This document shows positions 1 through 9,018 of a DNA stretch of 50,429 nt, piece by piece; within the stretch, counting starts at the first letter, position 1, and each line of letters starts with the position of its first letter. Source of the stretch: Gammaproteobacteria bacterium (GTDB taxonomy: Bacteria > Pseudomonadota > Gammaproteobacteria > Pseudomonadales > Pseudomonadaceae); contig JAHIWP010000058.1 of assembly GCA_018816095.1 (NCBI GenBank), positions 1-50,429 of the forward strand, written 5' to 3'. A program made the translations under genes and the position numbers. The notes under the pieces were generated by a model. It ran no database searches and was not told the origin of the DNA. It saw only the letters and a program-made list of their open reading frames with translations.

Positions 1-168
1 AACCCTAAACTTAGCTCAGCAATCGTTGGTTACATCTTTGATTTCTCGCGGAGTAACTTGTGATGCTGATAATCTTGCGACTAGCAGTCTTACCTCACAA
101 GCACCCACACGAATTGCTTGATTCAGTTGTTAAAGAGCGGGGTGGTTAAGTCTTTCGTCTCAACCGAG
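1..168 (-). promoter_or_regulatory. rRNA operon (16S) leader transcript, boxA at 128-139
   Basis: Read on the minus strand, this is the typical Pseudomonas 16S rRNA leader. It contains the boxA-like antitermination element CGCTCTTTAACA (128-139), followed by the conserved stretch ending in GCTGAGCTAAGTTTAGGGTT at the left edge. In related genomes the mature 16S 5' end lies a few dozen bases beyond this motif, so the rRNA gene itself is outside the window. The upstream boundary is my estimate of the start site from the nearest promoter. The call rests on recognising the leader sequence, not on an alignment. Confidence 0.85.
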
Positions 169-174
169 GCGAGA

Positions 175-202
175 ATTCTACAGCAGCCTCATCTTACGTC
201 AA
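175..202 (-). promoter_or_regulatory. rrn promoter, proximal (TTGACG-N16-TAGAAT)
   Basis: On the minus strand the -35 is TTGACG (197-202) and the -10 is TAGAAT (175-180), separated by 16 bp. The spacing and the GC-rich discriminator after the -10 (TCTCGCCTCGG) are typical of stringently controlled rRNA promoters. Directly upstream, 203-235 is A/T-rich on this strand and could serve as an UP element. It is the closest of three near-identical promoters to the 16S gene. Confidence 0.85.
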
Positions 203-280
203 GTGATTTCGAAAATTTCTTTTCAATCTCAACCACTTGCGCCTTCGATCAAAATCTAGCTTCTCGTCAGCGGGAGGCGA

Positions 281-308
281 ATTCTACAGCGTTTCAACCC
301 GCTGTCAA
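281..308 (-). promoter_or_regulatory. rrn promoter, middle (TTGACA-N16-TAGAAT)
   Basis: The minus strand shows a consensus -35 TTGACA (303-308), a 16-bp spacer and -10 TAGAAT (281-286). A GC-rich discriminator (TCGCCTCCCGC) follows. The core repeats that of the proximal promoter 106 bp away. It has the best -35 of the three. Confidence 0.85.
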
Positions 309-384
309 CCGCCTCATTTACCGCTTTCGATCATCTCGATCGAACCACCAACAGAATCAAACTACCACCCTGCCAGCGCGGCGC

Positions 385-412
385 ATTCTACGCAGCTTTC
401 GCCGCTTTGCAA
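385..412 (-). promoter_or_regulatory. rrn promoter, distal (TTGCAA-N16-TAGAAT)
   Basis: The minus strand has -35 TTGCAA (407-412), a 16-bp spacer and -10 TAGAAT (385-390), with the discriminator GCGCCGCGCTGG. The regular 104-106 bp spacing from the other two promoters and the identical -10 support a third rrn promoter. The -35 is the weakest of the set. Confidence 0.75.
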
Positions 413-415
413 CCC

Positions 416-449
416 CTTCTTATAAACCAACCTATTGTTTTATAAGAAG
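416..449 (-). repeat. A/T-rich inverted repeat upstream of the rrn promoters
   Basis: The arms CTTCTTATAAA (416-426) and TTTATAAGAAG (439-449) are exact reverse complements around a 12-bp centre. The element lies just upstream of the distal rrn -35. It could act as an UP element or as a binding site for a factor such as Fis. There is no G/C stem, so it is not a convincing terminator. The function is inferred. Confidence 0.5.
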
Positions 450-585
450 TTTAAGGAACCACATACACCTGAGAAGCAGCGCAGCATAGAGAGCACACGA
501 TAAAGGCGAGGCAATTGCCAAGCATTTCCCTCAATGCCCACCGCAAGCACCCGACCCAGCGACCAATGTGCGCCGCCCGCAGAAA

Positions 586-625
586 CGTCAAAGCCGTTGA
601 AGCTGACGCTTCAACGGCTTTGACG
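586..625 (-). terminator. tyrS terminator, 18-bp perfect stem
   Basis: The arms 586-603 and 608-625 are perfect reverse complements with a 4-nt loop. The stem core is CAAAGCCGTTGAAGC. On the minus strand it is followed by TTTCT, a weak U-tract. It lies between the tyrS stop and the rrn promoters, where it would insulate the rRNA operon from tyrS read-through. Confidence 0.75.
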
Positions 626-677
626 AACTTAACGCGCAACAGCTGGGCAAGCAGCCACAGCACTCACCCCTCAAGCG

Positions 678-1877
678 CTACTCGAGCTTAAGCGTGATAC
701 GCGCAAACGACTTCTTGCCAGCCTGACAAACATGCACTGCACCTACCTTATATATAAAGGCGCGATCTACAACCTCGCCATCGACACGTACACCACCAGA
801 CGCCAGCAAATCACGCGCCATCGCCGCGTTCTTAACCAAGCCTGCTTTATTCAGCAACGCAGAAATCGGCATGTCATCAGCGGACAGCACTTCGATCTCT
901 GGAAGATCCTCAGGTAACTCCCCCTCTTTCATGCGATTACCTGCCGAGCGATGGGCCGTGAGCGCAGCCTCTTCACCATGGAAACGCGCAACGATTTCTT
1001 CTGCCAGCTTGATCTTCACGTCCCGAGGGTTAGCGCCTTGCTCGACATCGCGCTTGAACTGCTCAATCTCTTCCATTGAGCGAAAGCTGAGCAGTTCGAA
1101 GTAACGCCACATCAGCGCGTCTGGCATGGAGACCAGTTTGCTGTACATCACGCCCGGCGCTTCTTGAATACCGATGTAGTTGCCCAGGGACTTGGACATC
1201 TTCTTCACGCCATCCAGCCCTTCCAAAAGCGGCATAGTGACAACACACTGGGATGGCTGCCCATAAGAGCGCTGCAGCTCACGCCCCATCAGCAAGTTAA
1301 ACTTCTGATCAGTGCCGCCCAACTCAACGTCTGCCTGCAACGCAACTGAGTCATAGCCCTGAACCAGCGGATAGAGAAACTCGTGAATAGCAATAGGCTG
1401 CTGGGTCGAATAGCGCTTACTGAAATCATCACGCTCAAGCATGCGGGCGACGGTGTACTGCGAGGTCAGACGAATGAAGTCGGCCGGCCCCATCTTGTCC
1501 ATCCACGTGGAATTGAAAGCGACTTCGGTTTTCGCCGGATCGAGAATCTTGAACACTTGGGTCTTGTAGGTCTCCGCATTCTCTAAAACCTGCTCCCGGG
1601 TCAACGGTGGGCGCGTCGCACTTTTACCACTCGGATCACCAATCATCCCGGTGAAATCGCCGATCAAGAAGATCACCTGGTGCCCCAGCTCTTGGAACTG
1701 TCGCAGCTTATTAATAAGCACGGTGTGCCCAAGGTGAAGATCCGGTGCGGTCGGATCAAAACCCGCCTTGATACGCAGCGGTTGACCACGCTTAAGCTTC
1801 TCAACCAGCTCAGCCTCAACCAAAACCTCTTCTGCGCCGCGCTTGATCAGCGCCAACTGCTCTTCAACCGACTTCAT
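678..1877 (-). CDS. tyrS: Tyrosyl-tRNA synthetase
   Basis: This class I aminoacyl-tRNA synthetase charges tRNA-Tyr with tyrosine in the cytosol. The Rossmann-fold signature HLGH is at residues 48-51 and KMSKS at 226-230. The last ~65 residues form an S4-like RNA-binding domain. I start at MKSVEEQL (399 aa), the usual length of the Pseudomonas enzyme; the open frame extends 25 codons further upstream, but that part does not look like family sequence. The gene reads toward the rRNA operon, is bounded by the strong hairpin at 586-625, and has its own promoter at 2050-2078 giving an untranslated leader of about 165 nt. No T-box-like element was recognised in that leader. Confidence 0.96.
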   Translation of the reverse strand: MKSVEEQLALIKRGAEEVLVEAELVEKLKRGQPLRIKAGFDPTAPDLHLGHTVLINKLRQFQELGHQVIFLIGDFTGMIGDPSGKSATRPPLTREQVLENAETYKTQVFKILDPAKTEVAFNSTWMDKMGPADFIRLTSQYTVARMLERDDFSKRYSTQQPIAIHEFLYPLVQGYDSVALQADVELGGTDQKFNLLMGRELQRSYGQPSQCVVTMPLLEGLDGVKKMSKSLGNYIGIQEAPGVMYSKLVSMPDALMWRYFELLSFRSMEEIEQFKRDVEQGANPRDVKIKLAEEIVARFHGEEAALTAHRSAGNRMKEGELPEDLPEIEVLSADDMPISALLNKAGLVKNAAMARDLLASGGVRVDGEVVDRAFIYKVGAVHVCQAGKKSFARITLKLE

Positions 1878-1991
1878 GACAGGACTACGACCACTCAAAA
1901 ACAAAAGGGAACCAACCATACAAGATCGCGGACAAATCACAAGTTCTGCCAACTATCCACCAAAGCTAAGATCACCTCGCGACAACCGGGG

Positions 1992-2020
1992 TTGCCTAGC
2001 AAGCGATTTGGTTATATTTT
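1992..2020 (+). promoter_or_regulatory. Candidate sigma-70 promoter for the M23 peptidase gene
   Basis: The plus strand has -35 TTGCCT (1992-1997), a 17-bp spacer and -10 TATTTT (2015-2020), followed by a markedly A/T-rich stretch up to the start codon at 2088. The spacing is ideal but both hexamers are only moderate matches. Confidence 0.45.
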
Positions 2021-2049
2021 ATACAGTTACTGCATATTCATCATTTTTT

Positions 2050-2078
2050 TATCTATTTCTTTCCATTTTTAAAGTCAA
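2050..2078 (-). promoter_or_regulatory. tyrS promoter (TTGACT-N17-TAGATA)
   Basis: The minus strand reads -35 TTGACT (2073-2078), a 17-bp A-rich spacer and -10 TAGATA (2050-2055). It faces tyrS and lies back-to-back with the rightward promoter at 1992-2020, so the two divergent transcripts would overlap by a few tens of bases. Confidence 0.65.
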
Positions 2079-2087
2079 AAGCCGCCT

Positions 2088-3494
2088 ATGACCTCTACAA
2101 CTAAAGCGCCACCGCTCTACCCCAAAAGCCATATTTTGGCGGCCAGCGGCGTCGCCGCACTACTGAGCCTAACCCTACTGGTATTCCCCACTCGCGAAGT
2201 TGAAGCCAAGAAAACCTACCTCAACCTTGAGCTGGACAACGGTTCCGAGTACGCCGAACAACAAGCGGAACCGACACCTACAACATCACAGTCGAATCAG
2301 TCCCCATTTGCTAACACCGCCTCTGCCGAGACCTCGACTGCCGAGGAGCTGAAAACCACTCAGATCGAGACGCCAGAAGAAGCCGACCCACTGCACCACA
2401 TTATTAACGTGCAAAACGGCGATACCCTGTCCACGGTATTTGCCAAAGTCGGCTTGAGCGCAACGACCCTGCATGAAGTGCTCAGCAGCAGCAAAGAAGC
2501 CAAACAACTGACTCGTTTAAAGGTAGGCCAGCCGCTTGAGTTCAATCTGAGCGCTGACGGCCAGCTTGAAAGCCTGCACAGCAAGCTCAGCGACCTGGAA
2601 AGCATTGTTCTGGCAAAGAGCGATAAAGGTTTCACCTTCAAGCGCGAACTGGTTAAACCAGAGATTCAAACAAGCTATAGCCATGGCGTGATCAACAGCT
2701 CGCTGTTTCTATCGGCCAAACGTGCCGGCCTGTCGCACAACCTGACCATGGACTTGGCCAACATATTTGGCTACGACATCGACTTCGCCATGGATATTCG
2801 TGAAGGTGACGAGTTCGAGCTGATCTTCGAAAAGAAAGTGGTCAACGGTAAGCAGGTCGGAACCGGCAACATTCTCTCCGCACGCTTCACCAACCGCGGC
2901 AAGACATATACTGCGGTGCGCTATACCAACAAACAGGGTAATAGCAGTTACTACAGTGCCAATGGCGAAAGCATGCGCAAGGCCTTTATCCGCACACCGG
3001 TAGACTTCGCCCGCATCAGCTCGCGCTTTTCCAATGGCCGTCGCCACCCAATCCTGAATAAGATTCGCGCCCACAAAGGCGTTGATTATGCAGCCCCCCG
3101 CGGCACCCCAATTAAAGCAGCGGGCGACGGCCGTATTTCGTTGGCCGGGCGACATGGCGGCTATGGCAATGCAGTCATCATCCAGCACGGTCAGCGCTAC
3201 CGTACGCTGTACGCGCACATGCAGGGCTTCGCAAAGGGTGTACGCACCGGTGGCAACGTCAAGCAAGGCCAGATCATTGGTTATATCGGCACCACAGGCC
3301 TGTCCACAGGGCCACACCTGCACTATGAATTCCAAGTTAATGGCGTGCACGTTGACCCGCTGAGCCAAAAGCTGCCAATGGCCGACCCTATCGCCAACAG
3401 CGAGAAATCCCGGTTTATGCAGCTGAGCAAACCGCTGATGGCGCAAATGGACAAAGAGAAGTCCACAATGCTCGCCCTTAATAATCAGCGCTAA
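2088..3494 (+). CDS. M23-family murein endopeptidase (MepM/OapA-like)
   Basis: This is a cell-wall hydrolase that probably cuts peptide cross-links in peptidoglycan. An N-terminal hydrophobic segment (about residues 13-31) anchors or exports the 468-aa protein. A Thr/Ser/Glu-rich linker follows. An OapA/LysM-like domain begins near residue 105 (NVQNGDTLSTVFAKVGL). The C-terminal LytM/M23 domain carries the zinc ligands H329 and D333 (HKGVD) and the catalytic HLH at 410-412 (GPHLHYEF). All M23 catalytic residues are present, so it should be an active enzyme and not a degenerate EnvC/NlpD-type activator. It sits 3 bp upstream of anmK, and this pairing of a wall hydrolase with a muropeptide-recycling kinase makes functional sense. 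Confidence 0.9.
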   Translation: MTSTTKAPPLYPKSHILAASGVAALLSLTLLVFPTREVEAKKTYLNLELDNGSEYAEQQAEPTPTTSQSNQSPFANTASAETSTAEELKTTQIETPEEADPLHHIINVQNGDTLSTVFAKVGLSATTLHEVLSSSKEAKQLTRLKVGQPLEFNLSADGQLESLHSKLSDLESIVLAKSDKGFTFKRELVKPEIQTSYSHGVINSSLFLSAKRAGLSHNLTMDLANIFGYDIDFAMDIREGDEFELIFEKKVVNGKQVGTGNILSARFTNRGKTYTAVRYTNKQGNSSYYSANGESMRKAFIRTPVDFARISSRFSNGRRHPILNKIRAHKGVDYAAPRGTPIKAAGDGRISLAGRHGGYGNAVIIQHGQRYRTLYAHMQGFAKGVRTGGNVKQGQIIGYIGTTGLSTGPHLHYEFQVNGVHVDPLSQKLPMADPIANSEKSRFMQLSKPLMAQMDKEKSTMLALNNQR

Positions 3495-4589
<1,095 letters not shown>

Positions 4590-4624
4590 TGACCGCACCA
4601 GCATCTGCTGCGCGCAGAAACGAA

Positions 4625-4649
4625 AACGCCGTACACAAAGCACGGCGTT
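4625..4649 (-). terminator. erpA terminator hairpin
   Basis: The stem AACGCCGT/ACGGCGTT (4625-4632 and 4642-4649) has a 9-nt loop. On the minus strand it is followed by TTCGTTTCT, giving a U-rich tail. No U-run follows on the plus strand, so it mainly serves the leftward erpA transcript. Confidence 0.6.
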
Positions 4650-4668
4650 GACTTGAACAGCCTAGAAC

Positions 4669-5019
4669 CTAGATCGAAAACGAAGAGCCGCAGCCACAAG
4701 TAGTAGTAGCGTTCGGATTGTTGATCACAAACCGCGAGCCTTCCAGACCTTCCTGATAGTCGACCTCGGCACCAGCCAAGTACTGGAAACTCATTGAGTC
4801 GACCACCAGACTCACGCCTTCGCGCTCAACAATGGTGTCATCCTCAGCGACGTCTTCATCGAAGGTGAAACCATACTGGAAGCCAGAACAACCGCCGCCG
4901 GTTACAAACACACGCAACTTCAGGCGTGGGTTGCCTTCTTCATCGACCAGGTTCTTCACCTTATTCGCCGCGCCCTGCGTAAATTGCATAGCACTAGGGG
5001 TGAAGGTTTCGACGCTCAT
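4669..5019 (-). CDS. erpA: Iron-sulfur cluster insertion protein ErpA
   Basis: ErpA is an A-type carrier that delivers [Fe-S] clusters to target apoproteins such as those of isoprenoid synthesis. The 116-aa protein has the three invariant cysteines: C44 in GGGCSGF, and C108 and C110 in the C-terminal CGCG. The family length and fold motifs ([20 protein letters not shown]) are intact. I looked for an IscR-type operator in the upstream 75 bp and did not find a convincing one. It is downstream of, and in the same direction as, the bactofilin gene, separated by 76 bp. Confidence 0.96.
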   Translation of the reverse strand: MSVETFTPSAMQFTQGAANKVKNLVDEEGNPRLKLRVFVTGGGCSGFQYGFTFDEDVAEDDTIVEREGVSLVVDSMSFQYLAGAEVDYQEGLEGSRFVINNPNATTTCGCGSSFSI

Positions 5020-5095
5020 GCTGATTAACTCCCGGCGCTAAGCGCCATACTGCAGTTTGATAGGCATTATCCGCTTACCCTACAAATGCGGTCAA

Positions 5096-5506
5096 CTATT
5101 GCGCTTCATCCAGAGACGCAGGCAACTCCAATGGTCGCGCGTCGTCCTGCAACCGACAGAGACGCCCATCGATTTGCGCTCCCATGGCCATTTCCATTAA
5201 GGCGTAGTACAGATTGCCGCGCACCCGAGCGCGCACGCCAAGCTCAAGGCGACCACTGGCGTGTACATCACCCTCGACTTCACCATCAATCACTATATGG
5301 GGTGCACGTATCTCACCTTCAACCCGGCCCTGCACGCTGACACGCACCATACCTTCGCTGGCAACCAGGTTACCGATAACCTTTCCATCAACCTGAACAG
5401 CACCTTGAAAGCGCAAATCGCCATGCAACTCAGCCCCGACCGCAATCAGGCTGGTCTTGCCCGCGAAACGCTGCACATCAGCGCGCGCCTTGTCTTTACT
5501 CCACAT
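5096..5506 (-). CDS. Bactofilin (polymer-forming cytoskeletal protein)
   Basis: Bactofilins self-assemble into non-polar filaments that organise cell-wall synthesis or shape. The 136-aa sequence shows the repeated beta-helix pattern of the DUF583/bactofilin domain (for example GDLRFQGAVQVDGKVIGN and GEIRAPHIVIDGEVEGDVHA) from about residue 20 to 115. The short N- and C-terminal tails are less structured, and the C-terminus is acidic. It lies 9 bp downstream of the DUF6776 membrane protein and is probably co-transcribed with it and argC. No membrane segment is visible, so membrane tethering may depend on a partner such as its neighbour; that is inference. Confidence 0.88.
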   Translation of the reverse strand: MWSKDKARADVQRFAGKTSLIAVGAELHGDLRFQGAVQVDGKVIGNLVASEGMVRVSVQGRVEGEIRAPHIVIDGEVEGDVHASGRLELGVRARVRGNLYYALMEMAMGAQIDGRLCRLQDDARPLELPASLDEAQ

Positions 5507-5515
5507 ACAGAACCA

Positions 5516-6238
5516 TCACTCCTCTTTGCTCCATTCAAATGTGCGCAACAAGGGCTTCTCGCCCTGTACCTCAGCACGCACTTTAATCTCGCGCGGGACA
5601 AACCCCTCAGGCAGCTTCAGCTCAGCGAATCGGCCGGCCTCAGGGATTGCCTGAAAGTGCTTAAAGGAAAAGGCAAACGCTTGCTCAGGCAACGCATCCG
5701 GCAAGCCAGTCGTCAGCGCGGCTAACTCGAGCGTTACGGCCTGCCCACCTTGTTGACCAACGATTGAGACCTGCAACTGGCCTTCCAGCGGCGCCTCACC
5801 TTTACCCACGCGGCTAAGGAGTATCTTGTAGCGGAAATACTCAGGCCTGTCCGTGGCCTGCAACTCAAAGGTCTTAATGCGTAGACCTTCGCGACGACTG
5901 GCCGGGGCCAGCACGCCTTTGTAGGACGCCAGGTCCTGCTGTTGCTTGTAGATCTGCTCTTCCAAGAGTTTGATCGTCAAACGACTCTGTTCGTTGGCCT
6001 GCTGACTGAGCATTTCTGTGCTGCTCAGTACCGCCACACGCTGGCGTAGCTCTTCGACCTCACGGGCTAACGACTCATCCGGAGCCTGTTTGGCCGACTG
6101 CACCGCACCCGCTATGGACTGCTGCCACAAACTGCCAGCATAAAAAGCCAGCGCAATACACAGCAGCACCAGCACACTCAGCAGGCACTGCCGTCGAGCA
6201 CGCCCAGGATCGCTTGGCCGAACCTCCCACCCCGTCAT
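5516..6238 (-). CDS. DUF6776-family membrane protein with coiled coil
   Basis: The function is unknown. The 240-aa protein has a short basic cytoplasmic N-terminus and one transmembrane segment (about residues 19-38, CLLSVLVLLCIALAFYAGSL). A Glu/Gln-rich coiled coil (about 58-105) follows, then a beta-rich C-terminal domain. The topology suggests a single-pass inner-membrane protein with a periplasmic domain. Its start overlaps the argC stop by one base (TGATG) and the bactofilin follows after 9 bp, so the three genes are likely one transcript. The constant pairing with a bactofilin hints at a membrane partner for the filament; this is inferred from context only. Confidence 0.8.
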   Translation of the reverse strand: MTGWEVRPSDPGRARRQCLLSVLVLLCIALAFYAGSLWQQSIAGAVQSAKQAPDESLAREVEELRQRVAVLSSTEMLSQQANEQSRLTIKLLEEQIYKQQQDLASYKGVLAPASRREGLRIKTFELQATDRPEYFRYKILLSRVGKGEAPLEGQLQVSIVGQQGGQAVTLELAALTTGLPDALPEQAFAFSFKHFQAIPEAGRFAELKLPEGFVPREIKVRAEVQGEKPLLRTFEWSKEE

Positions 6239-7272
6239 CAGGGCAGCAGGGCGGCGTGGGACAGGCCCAGGCGCTCATCAAGACCGAAAATAATATTCAT
6301 GTTCTGCACCGCTTGGCCCGACGCCCCCTTGACCAGGTTATCAATGACCGACAGCACCACCACCAGATCACCATCCTGCGGGCGGTGCACGGCGATACGG
6401 CAGACGTTGGCGCCCCGCACGCTGCGGGTTTCCGGGTGGCTGCCGGCCGGCATCACATCGACAAAGGGCTCGTTTGCATAGCGCTTCTCGAACAGCGCTT
6501 GGAGGTCAACGGAACGGTCAACCACGGTGGCATAAAGCGTGGCGTGAATGCCGCGAATCATCGGCGTCAGGTGTGGCACGAAGGTCAAACCGACCGCCTG
6601 ACCCGCCGCTCGTTGAAGGCCCTGACGAATTTCCGGCAAGTGCCGATGCCCCTTGACCCCATAAGCCTTCATGCTTTCGCCCGCCTCGCTAAACAGCGAG
6701 CCGACACTGGCACCGCGCCCGGCACCACTCACCCCAGACTTACAGTCGGCGATAATTTGCGAGGTATCGGCCAGGCCGGCCTCAAGCAACGGGATCAGCG
6801 CCAGCTGTGCAGCCGTGGGGTAGCAGCCCGGCACCGCGATTAAGCGCGCCTGTTTGATTGCCTCACGATTGACCTCAGGCAAGCCGTAGACTGCCTCTGG
6901 GAGCAGGTCTGGTGCGCCGTGTGGCTGGCCGTACCATTTCGCCCATTCATCGGCGTCCTGCAAGCGGAAGTCAGCCGACAGGTCGATCACCTTGGTTCCC
7001 GCCGCCAGCAGCTCGCCCGCCAGCGCATGAGCGACACCGTGCGGCGTGGCGAAAAACACCACATCGCAAGCCCCCAACGTGGCGGCATCCGGCACGCTAA
7101 ACGCCAGGCTGTCGTAATGACCGCGCAGGTTCGGGTACATCTCGTCGACACGCATGCCGGCCTCGGAGCGCGAGGTAATCACCTCGACCTGTGCTTGCGG
7201 GTGCTGCGCCAACAAACGCAACAATTCGACTCCGGTATAACCCGTGCCGCCGACGATTCCGACCTTGATCAT
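6238..7272 (-). CDS. argC: N-acetyl-gamma-glutamyl-phosphate reductase
   Basis: ArgC catalyses the NADPH-dependent third step of arginine biosynthesis. The Rossmann motif [10 protein letters not shown] is at the N-terminus and the catalytic cysteine is C150 in VPGCYPT. The motif KSGVSGAGR and the C-terminal dimerisation region are intact. Two ATG codons stand in tandem; I use the second (344 aa, the family length), although the first is three bases upstream and cannot be excluded. It is the first gene of the leftward argC-DUF6776-bactofilin group and is divergent from hemJ. Confidence 0.96.
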   Translation of the reverse strand: MIKVGIVGGTGYTGVELLRLLAQHPQAQVEVITSRSEAGMRVDEMYPNLRGHYDSLAFSVPDAATLGACDVVFFATPHGVAHALAGELLAAGTKVIDLSADFRLQDADEWAKWYGQPHGAPDLLPEAVYGLPEVNREAIKQARLIAVPGCYPTAAQLALIPLLEAGLADTSQIIADCKSGVSGAGRGASVGSLFSEAGESMKAYGVKGHRHLPEIRQGLQRAAGQAVGLTFVPHLTPMIRGIHATLYATVVDRSVDLQALFEKRYANEPFVDVMPAGSHPETRSVRGANVCRIAVHRPQDGDLVVVLSVIDNLVKGASGQAVQNMNIIFGLDERLGLSHAALLP

Positions 7273-7407
7273 CATTTGCCCCTTTGCCTTACCAGCAGTG
7301 GAAAGCTGCCGATGATACGGGCGCTTCGGCCGGGGGCCAACCGCCAGTGATGACGCAGGCGCTCATGACCACTACTATCGAGGCACTTTTCAGCACGAGT
7401 TCAAACA

Positions 7408-7836
7408 ATGCTCTATCTATGGCTCAAGGCCCTGCACATCATTGCCATGGTCTGTTGGTTCGCCGGCTTGTTCTACCTACCACGCCTATTCGTTTACCAC
7501 GCCATGAGCACCGACGAGGTCAGCCGCGAGCGCTTTTGCATCATGGAGCGCAAGCTCTACCGCGGGATTATGTGGCCATCGCTGATCCTCACCGTCGGCC
7601 TCGGCCTGTGGCTGATCAGCCTTAATCCCAGCTACTACTTCAGCCAGGGCTGGATGCACGCCAAGCTGAGCCTGGTTGCCCTACTGGTGGTTTACCAATT
7701 TATGTGCGGCGCCCAACTCAAAGCCTTTGCCCGCGATGAAAACCAGCGCGGCCATGTGTTCTACCGCTGGTTCAATGAAGCGCCCGTGCTGGCGTTGCTG
7801 GGCATCGTCATTCTGGTTGTGGTGCGCCCTTTCTAA
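7408..7836 (+). CDS. hemJ: Protoporphyrinogen IX oxidase HemJ
   Basis: HemJ oxidises protoporphyrinogen IX to protoporphyrin IX in haem synthesis at the inner membrane. The 142-aa protein has four predicted membrane helices and the conserved residues H10 (in KALHIIAMVCWFAGLFYLPR) and K86 (in HAKL), which are essential in characterised HemJ proteins. The reading frame starts at an ATG preceded by an A/T-containing leader and is divergent from argC. The flavin oxidoreductase gene follows 24 bp downstream and is probably co-transcribed. Confidence 0.92.
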   Translation: MLYLWLKALHIIAMVCWFAGLFYLPRLFVYHAMSTDEVSRERFCIMERKLYRGIMWPSLILTVGLGLWLISLNPSYYFSQGWMHAKLSLVALLVVYQFMCGAQLKAFARDENQRGHVFYRWFNEAPVLALLGIVILVVVRPF

Positions 7837-7860
7837 TCACTGCAACAAGAGGATTTCTGC

Positions 7861-8823
7861 ATGTCGCTTCCGGCCCTGCTCGAACAACGCCTGCGCCTTC
7901 CCGTCGTCGCCGCGCCGATGTTTCTGGTCTCTAATCCGCAACTGGTTCTGGCCTGTTGCAACAACGGTATTGTCGGCAGCTTTCCGGCGCTGAACCAGCG
8001 CGAGAGCAGCGGTTTCAAAGACTGGCTAGAGGAAATCGAAGCAGGTCTGGACGTTGCCGCGGCGCCCTATGCGGTCAACCTGATCGTGCATGGCAGTAAC
8101 CCACGCCTGCAGGCGGACTTGGCGATCTGCGTCGAACAACGCGTACCCATCGTGATCACCAGCCTCGGCGCGGTAAAAGAAGTGGTCGACGCCGTACACA
8201 GCTACGGCGGCTTGGTGTTTCACGATGTGACCACACGCCGACACGCCGAGAAAGCCGCCGAAGCTGGTGTCGATGGTTTGATCGCGGTGGCCGCCGGCGC
8301 CGGTGGGCATGCCGGGACTTGGAGCCCGTTCGCGCTGATCGCCGAAATTCGCCAGTTCTTCGACAAAACCTTGCTACTGGCTGGCTGCCTTAATCAGGGC
8401 CACGAAGTGCTGGCGGCCCAATTGCTTGGCGCCGACCTCGCCTACCTCGGCACCCGCCTGATTGCCACCCGGGAAAACGCCGCCTCCGACGCCTATAAGC
8501 AGATGATCCTCGACGCCAAAGCCGCCGACATCATTCACACCCCGGCCGTTTCCGGAGTACCCGCAAGCTTTATGCGCCAAAGCCTGGAACTGGCCGGCTA
8601 CGATCTCAAGCAACTGCAGAGCAAAGGCGAAATCAACTATGGCGAGAAGCTCAAGCCCATGGATGAAGAAGCCAAGGCTTGGAAAACCGTGTGGTCGGCC
8701 GGCCAGGGTGTTGGCAACATCCGCGATCTGCCCAGTGTCGAGCAATTGATCAGCCGCCTCGACCGCGAATACCGCGAGGCACTCAAGCACAGCCTGCAAC
8801 TACAACAGCGCTGGCCACGATAA
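7861..8823 (+). CDS. Nitronate monooxygenase-like FMN oxidoreductase
   Basis: This is an FMN-binding TIM-barrel protein of the 2-nitropropane dioxygenase/NMO family. The 320-aa sequence begins with the family motif LPVVAAPMFLVSNPQLV. It contains PYAVNLIVH, the phosphate-binding region GAGGHAGTWS, and LAYLGTRLIATRE. Family members oxidise nitronates or reduce quinones; the physiological substrate cannot be read from the sequence. An AGAGGA ribosome-binding site precedes the ATG, and the gene is 24 bp downstream of hemJ. Confidence 0.88.
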   Translation: MSLPALLEQRLRLPVVAAPMFLVSNPQLVLACCNNGIVGSFPALNQRESSGFKDWLEEIEAGLDVAAAPYAVNLIVHGSNPRLQADLAICVEQRVPIVITSLGAVKEVVDAVHSYGGLVFHDVTTRRHAEKAAEAGVDGLIAVAAGAGGHAGTWSPFALIAEIRQFFDKTLLLAGCLNQGHEVLAAQLLGADLAYLGTRLIATRENAASDAYKQMILDAKAADIIHTPAVSGVPASFMRQSLELAGYDLKQLQSKGEINYGEKLKPMDEEAKAWKTVWSAGQGVGNIRDLPSVEQLISRLDREYREALKHSLQLQQRWPR

Positions 8824-9018
8824 CGCTCTGAAGTCAGCCAACTGACCCTCAAGGCGCGCGCGAATCCGCACAAGTAACCTACGCCACCATGCGAAGCCCA
8901 GCATGGCGACATGGGGCGTAAACAAACACACATTTACGTGCAAAGTGGCTTGTTCACTGGCCTGCGCGGCAGATAGTCTGACACGCGAATCCACTCAGGC
9001 ACCGACAAGGACGCCGAC

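Noticed and set aside
118-489. Rightward open frames (123 and 62 codons) in the rrn promoter region
   Set aside because: They lie across three rRNA promoters and the leader, have no ribosome-binding site and encode low-information Arg/Ser/Pro-rich sequence.
451-663. Leftward 70-codon frame between tyrS and the rrn promoters
   Set aside because: It spans the tyrS terminator hairpin and matches no family.
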